A program made the translations under genes and the position numbers. The notes under the pieces were generated by a model. That model saw nothing but the letters and a program-made list of their open reading frames with translations. It did no database searches and was not told the DNA's origin. A stretch of DNA of 64,000 bases from Trachythela sp. YZ-2020. Lineage: Eukaryota; Cnidaria; Anthozoa; Malacalcyonacea; Clavulariidae. How positions within the stretch are numbered: the first letter of the stretch is position 1; each line of letters begins with the position of its first letter. Where the stretch lies: NCBI GenBank assembly GCA_016169945.1, contig JADLSH010000277.1, positions 1,302,001 to 1,366,000 of the forward strand. The letters are read 5' to 3'. This document shows, in pieces, positions 17,401-30,503 of the stretch.

Positions 17401-20149
17401 TTTCATTATCGTGATGATTAAAACCTGTGGGTACTTTATTATATACTGAAATAGAGAAACAATTACACTCGTACCCGTCTACACTCAGGCAATGTTGTAT
17501 TACATAATTTAAATATCTAACATTACATAATGATCAGAAAAGGGGGGGGGGGTGAAGCTAGTATAGATATTTGCATATGCTATCCACACTAATGTTTGCA
17601 AGGATTGTAGCACATCATGATTGAACATCATGCTTATTTTAATTATGAAAATTTCTATTATAGTCACATACACATGGCAGATTTTACTGCTTGATGGTAT
17701 CACGGTGTTAGCTACAGTAAAAAATTCGGCGTTATACGCCGTTTTCACAATTACGTTTAGCTAGCAATTTCACAATTTAGATCTGCCAAAAATAAAATAA
17801 ATATTATTTTTTAATAACTAAGAAATTATTAAAAATATGAGATTTCTCAGCTTTAAAGTTTTTCTCAAAAGAACTGGGTAAAATATACTTCACAATATCA
17901 TTAAATTGCTGAATCTTTCTTCCTTCTGGCTAACACCTTGGGTATACTATTTAGACTTGTCCTCACTTCTGACAGCCGCAAATTGTCCTTTGCAATTTTT
18001 GCTAACTCAGACATACATTTAGTGTACTATGATACTATCATACATTTTGTGTCTTCATTAGAACATCACAAACTGTACATAAAAACACAACTATATTTAA
18101 TCAATAATTATGCCTAAAGAAAAATGCCATTTTGACCTTGTGGTTTCAATGTATGAAACAATCAGACAGAATAGAGTTAATAGATATGGCACAAAACAAC
18201 TATGATTCATAAAAGACTCGTCATCTGAAATTGAATGCATTTCATTGTAATAGCAACACAAAGTCTACCTTTAAATAGTAAGATTACAGCATTCATGAGT
18301 GCAGGACTCCTTTAAAGTTTATGTAATTATTGTAATACAAATTATAGTATACAAAAAAATACAAATCAAATAATGAACAAATGAACATGTGAATTATAAG
18401 TGCTTCCCGGCTTCAACAACATTTTTTATAAATGTCTTAATTGTCCAAAAAAAGCTGAGCCTCAAAAGATAATAAAAATGCTCCACTCTATGCAATCCGC
18501 CATCTTGAATGACAAAATCCTCCCCACATACCCACACTGAATACAAAATCCTTGCACAAGCAAGATGCACAGGCATCTCACCAATGTTCTACTGACCTAA
18601 GCAAGCCAGGGGAGGAGGAGGCTACTTTTATTTGTATTTAATGTCATTGGCCAAAACAATTATGCCACAAACTGATACTGGTAAAGAAAGTAGAATAAAA
18701 ACTTCTGCAATCTGGCTTCACAGGCCAGGTAATTCAGTCACTGCGGCCTACATTGACAATTATTGAAAGTGTTTTTTTCATATCCAGGATTATCAAGGCC
18801 AAGTTCAGTGTTATCAGCTGAAGCCGAAGGAATAATTTCCAATAACTTATACGTATATATACAAAGGGCTCTGACAAAGGCACTGAATAGAGTCAACTCA
18901 TTAAGCATGCTGAGAACCCATGACCCCCTGGACAATGTAGCAAATCATGTTCCCGGAGCCGGGAATTAGTTTGATGATTTTGTCCTGGGGGTTTAGGCCA
19001 GGAATGCGCGAGATCTGGGGTTTGGTGACTGGCAACGTACAGACTATTCCCTAGTCCTCTGTGCGCGCATTATTTTTCCGTGACCGGCAAAAGCCCATCA
19101 ACTGTTGAATATACAGCATCTCAAAAAGATTGTCGACAATAGAAGAAGGGCTGCTGAGAAAGCAAAACAAAAAAGCATTTTGATTTCCTGTTGAAAGTAT
19201 CTGTTTTTCTATGTTAAAGTCCTTGCATTCGTTTTTCACCCTTGCCCGGGGGTTGGGAATTGTTAATTTTCAAATCCCCAAGGGCTGGGAATGTGCAGTG
19301 AGCTTTAAAAAATTTTACAAATCCCGGGGTGTTGCCCGGGGGGGGATCGTAACAGCAAGAATTGATCCATGCATTACAAACTATAGTATAGACCCCTTGC
19401 CTTGTTTACGTTTTCCCGGCAGGCAAATTAAAGGTTTTTTATTGCTCCCAAGAGAGCTTCGTTATTGTGATAAGCATTGTTGAATCACAATGGAGAACAT
19501 AATCTTTTCTATCATCGGAATTTGCCTGCCAGCAAAATGTCAACAAGGCAAATCTATATGAATATCACTATATGCATTATTTTCAGTCTGTACCTGTTCA
19601 TGACAAGCTTTTAACATGTCAATTACATCTAAGCATTCTTCATGAAGATGTGGAGCGAGACTAGAATGCATTTTCTTTTAAAATGCAACGATAAGATACT
19701 TTATTCGCCAAGAAATGTAAACTAACACTCGAATGTGGCCGCCATCTTCAATAGTTGGCGATGTACTTCAAGTAATATTTGTGAAAAGTATCCCAAGTTT
19801 TAACAATTTGCATCAGACACTTTTAAGAAATTGTATGTTTTGATAATGTTTATTTAACAACCTTGGTAAGATTCGTATATGTAGACTGATTTATGTACTT
19901 GATATCTGTCTTAACGTCCCTCAAAGTGCTGGAAATGGCGGTTATGTGACGTCCAAAATTTCACAGCTGGGCACCCAGACGGTCGCTTGATTTTCAGCGA
20001 CTTGATTTTTATCGTTTGTGAATACTTTTGCTGTTTACTGTAAATGAAAAGATGTACCTGCAAGCCAGGTAGGGAATGCTACGGGTGCTTTTATTATTTT
20101 ATAGCTTCATGAAACATGACATTTATGCAACACAAATTATTAGCATTGA
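17401..20149. other. Non-coding sequence, no gene seen
   Basis: No reading frame with recognisable similarity. Only short chance frames, a G-run at about 17540 and AT-rich DNA are present. It is probably decayed intergenic DNA. Confidence 0.5.
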
Positions 20150-21625
20150 CCCAGTGTCAAAGCCTTTGACTCTGTCGATCATAATTTAATTATAGAAAAA
20201 CTTAAGTTTTACGGCGTGAAAGGGAGTATCCTTAATTGGTTTCGAGACTATCTCAATAATCGGACTCAAAGAGTAGTTATGGAAGGAGTTGCCTCTGGCT
20301 GGACACATGTCACTTCTGGTGTACCTCAGGGCAGCATACTAGGACCAATGCTGTTTGTTCTTTTTATAAATGATCTACCAAATGCTGTGCCACAGAGAAC
20401 AAAGGTTGCCTTATTTGCTGATGACACCAAAGCTTTTAGAGGAATAACTACTGCATATGATTCTCATGACCTACAGCAAGCTTTGTCTAATCTGTCGAAC
20501 TGGAGTTGTGATAACAACATTTCTTTTAACGAGTCTAAATGCAAGGTGATGTCAGTTACTCGGAAGAAACAACCTGTTTCCTTTAGCTACCATCTTGACC
20601 TGTTTCCCATCCTAAATGTTGAAGAAGAAAAAGATCTCGGTGTGATGGTAACCAGTAATCTGTCCTGGGACTCTCACATTCACAGTATAACTGCCAAAGG
20701 AAATAGGATGCTTGGGTTACTGAAAGAACCTGCCCCTCCTGTTACAAATCAAAGTCAGGCGAACACTGTATTTGGCACTCGTCAAATCACAACTCTGCTA
20801 CGCTAGCGAGGTCTGGTCACCACACTATAGTACCCTGAAGATCAAACTAGAACAGGTACAAAGACGCGCCACTAGATGGATCCTGAAAGTAAAGGTAGGC
20901 GATGTTACGTATAGAGACAGGCTATCCAGTCTAAATATGCTACCTTTATGTTATGATCGAGAAGTAAGAGACTTGATGTTCTTCTATAAAGCTCTCCATG
21001 GTCTGTATGATTTAAATGTGCAAGATTATGTCTCCTTTGTCAATCATGGCCGAACGCGTCTTAGTAGTAATTCCACTCTTGTTTTAAAAACTCCATTTTG
21101 TAAAACAAGTACTTTTAAGGCTTCATATTTTAACCGGATTGTTAAGTTATGGAATTCTATATGTAAAACTGCTACATGTAGCAGCTTCAATAGTGTCACA
21201 TCATTTAAAACGTTCCTGAACAAACATTATAATGTACTTTTACTTACTGTTTTTGATGTAAATTTGACCTGTACTTGGTCAATTGTTAGAGATTGTGCAT
21301 GTCATAGGAGTTAGGGCGCGTTTATACACTGTGATTGGTCGGGCTTAAATTATATTATATTCTTGATGTTAAAAGAATGAAATTCTGAGTTGAAATTACT
21401 TATTAATTTTATATATATTTTGGCTAGTATTTAGGTCCTGCCACTCGCTGTGTATAACGTACCCAGTTTATGATTTTAGTCATTTATAAATTTCGTTAAA
21501 GGGAGGTAGCCTCGCATGGGTACTTACGACCCGTTCGTTACTTGCCCGTTTGGGAACTGTTTGTTATTATCTGTATATGGATATATTGTTAAGTAATCAG
21601 TTCCTAATAAAGCTGTCAAATCAAG
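20150..21625 (+). pseudogene. LINE reverse transcriptase fragment (jockey/CR1-like)
   Basis: The frame begins inside the palm with SKAFDSVDHNLI (about 20157). It continues through 20216-20806 with SGVPQGSILGPMLFVLFIND (motif B) and FADDTK (motif C), then shifts to 20772-21314, which covers the thumb and the C-terminal RVQRRATRWIL.. region. The active-site FADD is intact but there is at least one frameshift and no endonuclease. It differs from the TKLGP-type LINEs elsewhere in the window and so represents another family. The 3' end may be at about 21605-21625, where AATAAAG is followed by a CAAATCAAG tail. Confidence 0.85.
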
Positions 21626-22779
21626 TGTGTATGCCAGAAGGTATCAGGTTGCGGGCTGCCTTGCGTTGTGTCAGTAAGTGCATACTCTAGCAAGTGATTG
21701 AAAGAGATAAAAGCGATGAGCTTAGTTTTCCAGGATGAGACCTGATCAGATCAGCAAGCAGCATTGAAAACTTGTTTACAAGCTAAATGTACTAGGCTTG
21801 TAACAAAACATGAAAACAGCAATTGAAATTTTTGTAACGTCTATTTCAAAATGTAAATATTTTCCATTTATTGTTCTTCCACATGGAATTCCCACGTGAA
21901 ATTGTGGAAACGCGATCGGGAAAATTGGTGTACTTATTTATGAAATCGGAACGCTGGTGGCAAAGGGCGAAGCGAGAAAATAAATAAAGCCTCTGCCAAA
22001 TGTCAGATTCAACATGGCGTTAAACCGGGGGGCATATTATATTACATATTGCACCTAAAAGCTAGTGTCTCTTAACTTTGTTTTGTATGACTTTCATATA
22101 TCAGCGAACAAGATGGCAGAGTGAATAAGTTAAGTTTGAGCAGGGCCGTCGCCAATAGGGGGTGTGGGGGTGTGACACCCCGGCTGAAAAAATGCTGTTC
22201 GCAAATGAAGGATTTGTCGGCAAACTAAAAATATCACCATAAGTGAACGATACGTTAAAGGGGGACGATGGGTCAAAATGTGGTCAATAGATGCATATTG
22301 TCAGTAAGTACAATAATTCCGTCAAATAAAGATGCGATATGAAAGCTGCGTTATCTGTCCGTCGGCAAACGAAGTCTTTTTGGAGAAAATTTAAAATGCG
22401 GCATTTTAAATGTGATTAAACAAATTATTTACAATCTCAACTACAGTTGTGCACCTGTTACAACATGAACCAAAATGATTTTTTTCTAACTATTTTTGTG
22501 TTTTAAGATCATCAAAACTCACCGATTGACAACACAATTTTGCTATTACTGCGTCTTTTTCAATTGTTCCTTTTTCTCTAAAATAGGCATGTTTAGTGGG
22601 GGGATATTTGATGGTAAATCCGCAGATCAGAATGCAGGAAATGGCATTTCTGGGCTTCAATCTTTCCCCTGGCCTGTTATTTCTATTGAATTAAGGCGTT
22701 GTCCAACAAAGCTTTCATAAGCCTTAAGATTTCAATTTTGGGCTTCCTCGTCACTTATATTTTGTAAATAAAATAAAGT
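21626..22779. other. Non-coding sequence, no gene seen
   Basis: No supported gene. A G-rich patch at about 22140-22185 (GTGTGGGGGTGTGACACCCC) resembles the terminal part of a transposon but I found no partner. Confidence 0.4.
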
Positions 22780-22843
22780 ATGTGTGTGTGTGTGTACTTC
22801 AGATGCGGCAAAGATTTTAATAATAATAATAATAATAATAATT
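22780..22843. repeat. Microsatellites (TG)n and (AAT)n
   Basis: A run of about nine TG units at 22780-22797 is followed, after 20 bases, by about nine AAT units at 22818-22843. These are simple repeats without coding meaning. Confidence 0.95.
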
Positions 22844-23018
22844 TGATAGCGTCACGGAATGGCAATATATGTCGCCCTCATTACGATTATAGTAACAATC
22901 TCGATTGTATTCCCCGAGAAGGACTACAACAGTATTTAGAGAATTACAGAACTGTGCACAAGTAGTTTAAATTTAAAGATATAATTATGAAGGAGGAAGC
23001 TTCATTGTTTCGCACACG

Positions 23019-23171
23019 CAGTGGCGTAGCCAGTCCGCCGATTTGGTCCCGCTCTGCAAATTTCAAATCATTATCATTATTCATTTCTTTAGAAATTGAT
23101 TGTTTTCACCGTCAATGAACACGAACAAATTTGCATAGCGTGACTAAATCGGCGGGCTGGCTACGCTACTG
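23019..23171. mobile_element. hAT-type MITE, 153 bp
   Basis: The terminal inverted repeats are CAGTGGCGTAGCCAGTCCG and its near complement ending CTACGCTACTG. The flanks show an 8-bp target duplication, CGCACACG on the left and CGCACAGG on the right (7 of 8 match). The 8-bp duplication and CAGNGGCG start are typical of non-autonomous hAT elements. Confidence 0.8.
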
Positions 23172-23179
23172 CGCACAGG

Positions 23180-24499
23180 TACAACGTCATAAACACTGAC
23201 GAATTTGTTAACATTGCTGAAAAGCGAAGCCGAAGGGAAATGGTAAGTTAAATCATTATATTTTGGTATATTCAAATCGCGTGCCAAACTGGCCTCCTTT
23301 CTTGCATTTTCCATGGAAATCTCGACCACCAGATAATAAATATAAAACAAAAACCTCTTCTTAATATGTAAATAAGAAGACACTTGAATTATCATACGTG
23401 AATAAAACTTTCCTATTGTCCTATTGCCAAGATATTTTGCGATGTCCCACTTTTCGAGCATGTGTACGTGCGAGAAGTCGAAGGAAATCTGACAGAGGCT
23501 TCCTCTGTATTTGTAAATATGCAAAGATGATAAATGCTCACTTACTAATCCCACGAGGCGACTTATAATACATTTTATCTGATAAAATTTCTGATCCTCA
23601 TTATACTCTTCGCGCTTGGATTGTACATTTGACTATTGCATGCATGACAACCTTAATTGAATAGCTGTATCCGCAAACGCTATGCAGGTATAGAGTCAGA
23701 ACGAGTATACTACCATACAGGTGTGACGGTATCAACACTAAATAATATAACTAGAAATTAAATACCGGTAAAATCGGTAAACCGCTCAACATCGCTTACC
23801 ACTTAGCATCATCCTTGCATGCATGCTTTTAAAATAAACTGAATTGAATTGAATTGAACTGAATCGAATTAAAAGAACATTAAAATGACGAAACAATGGA
23901 AAAGAATTTTAAAATTCTATTTTAGAGAAAATAGTTTAACAGATGTGAGCAAATTAGTTCCACCGATACTTAGCTTTCTTCATTTTTATTGGTATTATTA
24001 ATTAATTTTAGTTTTAAAATACAAATCGTAGAGCTATAATTACAGTGTCTCGTCTAACTGATATAATCACCACATTTTGCTTGAACCTTATAGCAGGAAA
24101 AATTAATGATTTTCCCCAACTTTTTGTTACTCGGTAAATACAATACGGCTAATTGTAAATTGAGCTGCTAGTGGCAATTTACTTTTCAAAATAGACTGGG
24201 ATCAATAAGACGCAACATCCATATCTAAAACTTGTAAACTTAAAGGGAAAAGATAAGCAAAGAATACTAATAACTTTCGACTTTCTGTCAACTGCTTTTG
24301 ACTTAGATCGTGCTATTAATTGCGTCTTTGACTTTGTTGAAAGCCGAAATTCTTCAGTATATCAGCTATACACGCTGATTAATTTAATTGCTTCTTAATT
24401 AATTAATTTTTTTCAAACAATTTTTCCGCTTGACAAGTTTTACGAGCCCGCATATTATTGACACAAATGAATACTTCATGTCTACAGTGGCAATGAACG
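23180..24499. other. Non-coding sequence, no gene seen
   Basis: No supported coding frame. An open frame on the minus strand at 23144-23554 has no recognisable similarity and overlaps the MITE end, so I do not accept it. A short GAATT repeat run is present at about 23835-23870. Confidence 0.45.
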
Positions 24500-24504
24500 C
24501 TCGA

Positions 24505-26605
24505 CTAGACACAGCGGCCCAATCTTGGGTAGAGTTGTATTTATAGTATACTATATAAAGATTTTATTATGGTAAAATATGTGATGAAAATATATATTTT
24601 AAATAAAATTTACTTGCCTAACTTGTTGTTTGTGTTCTCCTTTTATCTATACTTTGTTGAGCTATTAATTCATCGAAAGTTTTTGCTTGATGCCTGCGGC
24701 CCACGCCGAATACTTAATAGGAGATAAAGGCTAATTATTCGCAGCCCCGGATCCGTCGAGACAAACATGCCGATACGAATATTCTCCCTCTTAAATTGTT
24801 TTATTCTCCAAGAAAATTCGCCAGCATGTGGAACAAACACCGATCTTTTCATATATGACGATACTTTAACATCTCGAGCAATTTTTAAACCAATTTTTGA
24901 TCAATAGAAATCAAAATCCCCATTCTATTGAACTGACAACGACCGAAATTGGACACATCGGCAGCTTGGCCACTTGGCCTCCTCTACCGTTGAAATTTGC
25001 AGGGGGGTGCGTTGCCAATTAGCGCACAGCATGCAAATAGCAAACAGATATTTCCGGTTAAAGCCAGCCAATCACGACCGCACTTGCGATTGTTTACATT
25101 TTTCAAAATCTGATATTCAAGAAGACTATATATCAAGATGTTGTCGTCGCACCTCCCTGCAAATCTCAACGGTAGAGGAAGCTACGAATAATTAGCCTTT
25201 AACTCCTATTAAGTATTCGGCGTGGGCCGCAGGCATCAAGCAAAAACTTTCGATGAATTAATAGCTCAACAAAGTATGGATAAAAGGAGAACACAAACAA
25301 CAAGTTAGGCAAGTAAATTTTATTTATAATATATATTTTCATCACATATTTTTACCATAATACAATCTTTATATTTAAGAATTAAAAAACGAGTCGCGTG
25401 CCGTTATGGTGTAATAATGCACGAGGGGGGAATGTTGGGAGAATACGAGAGAAGCTTGTAAAACACGAGGCGTAGCCGAGTGTTTTACACGCTTCTCGAG
25501 TATTCTCCCAACATTCCCTCGAGTGCATTATTACACCATAACAGCACAAGACGAGCTTTTTTAATTCTTTTATATTATAAGTGGTAGATAAGCACAGTAA
25601 ACAATTTTGTTCAAAGATCAATATTGATATTCTCCTAACATGTAATCACTGACGTCACTCGCAAGCTTTTCAATGTTTTCATTGCTTGGCAACAACTACG
25701 CTTGAATTCTGGCCGGCGAAGGAGCGAAAAACTTGCAACTCAACAAAAATTAGGGATTAAAAAGGCACAAAAACTGTTGAACATTTTTCAAATATGGTGC
25801 ACAATGATAGACAGATTGGTTTTTCGTTGTTCTGCTTCACTTTTGTCCTGGATTCGGTATAAAAGCGAAGGGTTTTTGTCAAGCTGCTTTGATGACATTG
25901 GCTGTCAAGTTTATTTTTCATCTTGAACCAAATATATCGGGCAGTTTTTGTTTGAAGGTACTGTTTGAATATTTTTTGTGTTTTTTTGCTAATTCAGTGG
26001 TTGGTGGTTAAAAATTTTCTCAGACAAACTGTCAAGAAATGCACAAACATGTCGTATTTGTGTAGATTTTTGTCGTTGCATCTTGACAGCTTAAAAACTG
26101 TACACATAGTGTTATCTAAATCAATGCCAAAATGGTTAATTTTAATTTTTTGCACCTAGAACTATGGATAAATTTGGTTTGGTTTGTGTCTAAATACTTT
26201 AAATGTCAAAATAGCACAGATTTTCGCGTTTCTTGTCGCCGTTGAATGCGAACTTTCAAGCAAAAAAGTATATTTCAAACTCAGAAACAGCTACGAATCT
26301 TTATTCGCCGTTTATGGATCCCGTTGTTATTTGTTGGCTGGCTTTTTCCATCTCGTTTAGGTCTACTTTTTCTTGCTTTCTGACAGACTTTGGATTTAAA
26401 ACTATTATAATTTTGTTCATATTGTATTGACAATTCTGAGGAAAATTTAACAAGCGGGGACAAAGGGAGAAAAAATCAAAACGGTGGCCGTGCTTTATTG
26501 CGTCATAAAGCACGCGAATTAGCCAATCAAATTGCTCGTTAGATACTACTTATAATATAAAGAATACTATGAATATAACTCTACCCAAGATTGGGCCGCC
26601 TGTCG
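24505..26605. repeat. Composite nested inverted-repeat element, about 2.1 kb
   Basis: The outer repeats CGGCCCAATCTTGGGTAGAG (24514-24535) and its complement (26578-26600) continue into a matching ATAGTAT.CT.TATA stretch. Inside, a second pair of about 190 bp (24560-24750 and 25180-25375) contains GCCTGCGGCCCACGCCG and its complement. A third pair lies within that one, at 24979-25008 and 25148-25178. No transposase frame was found. The nesting suggests one MITE inserted into another. Confidence 0.65.
25381..25565. repeat. Near-perfect 85-bp-arm hairpin
   Basis: 25381-25465 and 25479-25565 are reverse complements with few mismatches, around a 13-nt loop (GAGGCGTAGCCGA). The arms include TATGGTGTAATAATGCACGAG and TGTTGGGAGAATACGAG. 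Such a transcript would form a long double-stranded stem. Confidence 0.85.
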
Positions 26606-26637
26606 AATGAAGATTAATGTGCAGTGGCGTAATGCGA

Positions 26638-26722
26638 ATTTCATTGTCAAGTTTTCATTGTCAAGTTTTCATTGTCAAGTTTTCATTGTCAAGTTTTCAT
26701 TGTCAAGTTTTCATTGTCAAGT
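26638..26722. repeat. 14-bp minisatellite, six copies
   Basis: The unit TTTTCATTGTCAAG is repeated about six times with no change. The flanking GTCAAG..AAAAC words also appear in the foldback at 37770-38086, suggesting that the array grew from a MITE end. Confidence 0.9.
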
Positions 26723-27239
26723 TTTCCATGTCGGCCGTACACACGAACAAACAAGGCTCCTTGTCAAGGAAAACTCGCTCGTCTGTATGGGGCTTAAAGT
26801 TGGAACTTGGCGGAGGGGGGAGGGGGGTAATAACTGGGCTTGCCTAACGATTAACGAACACGATAACTGAGATCGTGTGCAGGTCGTCGTGCGGTAAAAA
26901 AACGCACGGGATCGTATGTTATATAAACTATATTTCGTCTATTTTATATATTTCGTCTAATTTATCTTGGAAACTACTTATTTAGCCTATTTTATTTAAA
27001 ATGGCCGAAGGTTCATTACGCTGCATCTTGAATTGCACCATTGACCTTCAATGTCGTTCACGTGACCTTGATCTGACGACAGGACGTGTATTTGTGCACG
27101 TTGCTACTGCAGATTTGCGACTTTATTCTCTATTATGTTCTATACTTTTCCACCTGTTATTCATTTCCTTTTCTATTATCCAGTATCACAGACAGTTCTA
27201 ATTCTTTCTAAATATTCATTATACAATCATGGCAATATC
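26723..27239. other. Non-coding sequence, no gene seen
   Basis: No supported gene. The small frame at 27001-27201 has no similarity I recognise. Confidence 0.45.
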
Positions 27240-27703
27240 TGAGAGTGGATGGTAAAATAAAACAGACGATATTATTTAAATCTCGAGTCTGTATCGAATA
27301 GCATGTCAATTTTCTGCCACAATAGTCATATAGGTAGTGTTCGAACCGATCTGTTCAGGGATGGAACAATAATTAACTCTTAATCATTAGTATGCAAGGT
27401 GCCGCAGACTTCTATATACAACTGAATAATAACTACGCATGGGGTGGAGGTGGTTACTCCCAATTCGTAATAAATAGAAAAGATTGTTATATATTATTAG
27501 ACTGCTCTATTTATAGACTCAACTCATTCCGTTAGTAATTTTATAAGATTTTATTTTCGGTATTAAATATCAATTCGACGATTCTACAACTCAACTCAAA
27601 ACCTGTTATTGACAAGACCTGTTCATAAAGTCCACGCCCTTCTCACGTCAATCATACGTTAATATAAATATGAACCATGCAATTAAATTGGACAATATCT
27701 CAC
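27240..27703 (-). repeat. Probable 3' LTR of BEL/Pao copy 1
   Basis: On the minus strand a polypurine tract (AAGGGGGGAG, ending about 27704) is followed by TGTGAGATATTGTCC, as expected for the start of a 3' LTR just past the DUF5641 domain. A TATA-like CTATAAATAGAGCAG lies inside. The far end of the LTR is uncertain and no matching 5' LTR was found, since the 5' half of the element is missing. Confidence 0.4.
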
Positions 27704-27720
27704 ACTCCCCCCTTGGCCAG

Positions 27721-28293
27721 TTACAACTGGTCAAGCATCGATTGTCTTTTCAAGTCCGCCTTTAACGCTGCTGCTCTCCTTGGTCTATGCCTTGCTTCAA
27801 TCTGAATGTTCGTTTCCCTTCTTAAATCCTTATCTTCCTTGCTTCCTCCTCCATCTTTAATTTCTAGTGGCACGAGATATTGTATAGGGCGTCGTAACAC
27901 AGTTGACTTTCCTTTCTTATTGAGTGTTCGTAGTTGGACGCCTCGAACTTCACCGTCCTTACCTTTAAGTAACACTTCGACCTTTCCTATCTTCCATTTA
28001 CTCCTAGGTAGATCTTCTCCCTGCACCAAAACCACTTCTCCTACTTCTACTTGACGAACGGTGTTGTTAGTGGCATTTCTATGGAATTCTCTTAAGTCAG
28101 CTAGATATTCCTTGTTCCATCGCTTCCAGAAATGTTGCAATAACTTGTTTAAGTATCTTTGTCTTCTTATAACTGCCGTACTATATTCTTCGCTGTCGCT
28201 AAGTTCCTCTGGATCTGGCAGTGTTAATATTCGTCTTCCAATTACAAGATGTGATGGTGTTAATTGTTCGCCATCCGACAATTCCGAGTACAC
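27721..28293 (-). pseudogene. BEL/Pao copy 1: integrase C-terminal (DUF5641) domain
   Basis: The frame covers the end of the Pol polyprotein: LTPSHLVIGRRILTLPD, the HFWKRWNKEYLADLREFHR block and the beta-rich GEVVLV..DLPRSKWKIGKV section ending RRPIQYLVPLEI. These are hallmarks of the DUF5641 domain that follows the integrase core in BEL/Pao retrotransposons. It is separated from the integrase core at 28299-28862 by a frame change. The domain probably helps in target DNA binding. Confidence 0.88.
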
Positions 28294-28298
28294 GTAAG

Positions 28299-28862
28299 TT
28301 AGTGGGGAGAATTAAGTGAACCTTCGACTTCTGTTAACACAGTGGTTAACTCTTCAAATGTTAATTTCGCATTTCCAAGTACTTTGCGTAGACTTCTCTT
28401 AACTAACTGTACCATACGTTCATAGTGTCCACCCCACCATGGGGCACGTTCCAGTATGAAATTCCATTTAATCCTAGCTGCTGTCAAGAAATCTTCCAAC
28501 TTGGCATCTTTGAACAATTTCGCAAGTTCCTTATCTGCCCGTTTAAAAGTCTTAGCGTTATCTGATGTAATGGACACTGGCGTTCCTCTTCTTGCTATAA
28601 AACGCCTTAAACATCGCATAAAGGCTGCCGTTGATAAGTCGTGCACGAGTTCCAAGTGCAGAGCTCTTGATGTAGAACATGTAAATAGACATATATAAGC
28701 CTTCTTCATCTGTTTTTCATAATCGCTAGTCTTTACAAATAGATGTCCAGCGAAATCGCAACCAACATGGGTGAACGCTGCTGTTTCCTTGACTCTATTT
28801 TCTGGCAAACTGGCATGTTTAACAGGCTTGAAATGTACTCCGTGAACTTTCCTACATTCCAC
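28299..28862 (-). pseudogene. BEL/Pao copy 1: integrase catalytic core
   Basis: A frame of 187 residues with the three catalytic acids in order: Asp in HVGCDFAGHL, Asp in SITSDNAKTF and Glu in WWGGHYERMV. The VYICLFTC-like and RALHLELVHDLS segments are typical of BEL/Pao integrases. It inserts the cDNA copy into the genome. Frames change on both sides, so the polyprotein is broken here. Confidence 0.9.
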
Positions 28863-28910
28863 GCATCAACCAAGAATATATCTCACTAACTGACGACCTC
28901 TAGGAATCCA

Positions 28911-30471
28911 CTATGTACTTCTTAACTCTGTTAATGTCTCTTTAATTCCTCCATGCTTGACTTTCTTGTGACATGACTCTACAATTAATTGAGTAATGCT
29001 GTGGTCTCTTGGTAAAAGAATTGGACTTCTCGTTTCTATGTTGGAACTTGCATTTTCCATCCTCCCTTTACACCTGATAATGTTATCACTACCGGAATAA
29101 AGTCCCAATTGGTTAGTCAAATCTTGGTAGTTTTTCTGTTTCTTTACTTGTCCCTGTATTTCTCTGATCCAAATCTTCTCTGCATCATTAATTTCCTCAA
29201 CCGTTAGTGTATTCGACTTGTACAATCGATCTGGAACTCGATTTCCGCTTGTTTTAAGATTTCTGGTAAATCTCTTAATCCACGCGGTGACACGATACAA
29301 TTTGATAATACTACTGTAATCCTTATAGTCTATTATTTCTGAGAGGTTGCTTAAACCATTTGACTCTGGTGGATGTATTTCATCTGCATTCACTAAGTTG
29401 ACCGCTGTAGACACACTCTTTGCAGGTAGTTTGACAAGAATTTCTTTCATGCACTCTTCAGGAATCAATTAATCGTAAAATGTCATCAATTCTGTTCTGC
29501 ACAAATTGTTTATAATCCTTTTTACCCTTAATCCAGTGAAGGACAGTGGAGCTGTCCGTCCAACAAGTGGTCTCAGTGATGTTGAAGATTTTACCTATTG
29601 TCTCTTTAACAACTGACATAAGACGTGCTAGTATCAATGCTGCAATTAACTCCAGTCGTGATATGGACATTGGTGCTAATGGCGCAACTCTACTCTTCGA
29701 GGCGACAAGATTTGTTGTGCATCCACTGTCCGTTTTCAAACATATGTAAATAACTGCACAACAAGCCTTTTTAGATGCATCTCCAAATCCTTGAAGAGTC
29801 ACACTCTGAGAATGTCTCTCCTCTTCTGAAAAATAATGTCTAGGTACAGCTATTGAACTCACCGTCTCTAGATCATCAATCCATTTCTCGAGCACCTTCT
29901 GGTTCGATTCTGATATGACCGCATCCCAATCATACTTAGCTGCGCAAATTTCTTGAAGTAGCATCCTTAGCAAAACAGTGACTGGTGACAAAAGTCCGAG
30001 TGGATCAAAGAGTTTTGCTGCAATTTTCAAAACGTTCCGTTTTGTAGGCTCCAAATTTATTGCAAATTGAACAACCTTTATCAACTTTAAAACAAAAGAA
30101 TCACTATCAGTGTCCCAGTTCATTCCGAGTACCTTATGTTCCTTAGGGGATTCAATTTCTTCCAGACCACCAATCGACTCTTTGGCATATGAATTTCCAC
30201 CGGTTTGATCTGTCGTGGAATTAGTTAGTGACTTCAAATGTTCTTCATCCTTCTGGATCTTAGCCATTAACTCCGGACTGTTGGTGGCCCATTTCCGTAG
30301 ATTAAAATTGCCAGCCGCAAAACAATATTTCATTTTGATACAAGGTGTAAGCACCATCCTCAGACTCCTCTCCTCCTGACCAATCATCAACATAAAGTTC
30401 CGAAAGAATCCTTTCTGCAAATTCAGGATCATCGCAATAGTAACTCGTAATGTGGTGGCGTAATGTTGCAT
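28911..30471 (-). pseudogene. BEL/Pao copy 1: RNase H region and integrase zinc-binding domain
   Basis: Two overlapping frames. The 29458-30471 frame holds the post-RT linker (LFDPLGLLSPVTVLLRMLLQE), the RNase H-like GFGDASKKACCAVIY block, SRLELIAALILARL and the TDSSTVLHWI motif. The 28911-29468 frame continues with the H2C2-type zinc-binding region (ESCHKKVKHGG). The order RNase H, zinc-binding, integrase is that of BEL/Pao Pol. A frame shift lies at about 29460. Confidence 0.88.
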
Positions 30472-30503
30472 TTAACAAAAATGGAGAACATTTCATGCCA
30501 AAA

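Noticed and set aside
23144..23554. 136-aa minus-strand frame as a host gene
   Set aside because: It has no recognisable similarity or membrane pattern of interest, and its end runs into a hAT MITE.
27806..28297. Plus-strand frames over the BEL/Pao region
   Set aside because: They are antisense shadows of the DUF5641 and integrase frames.
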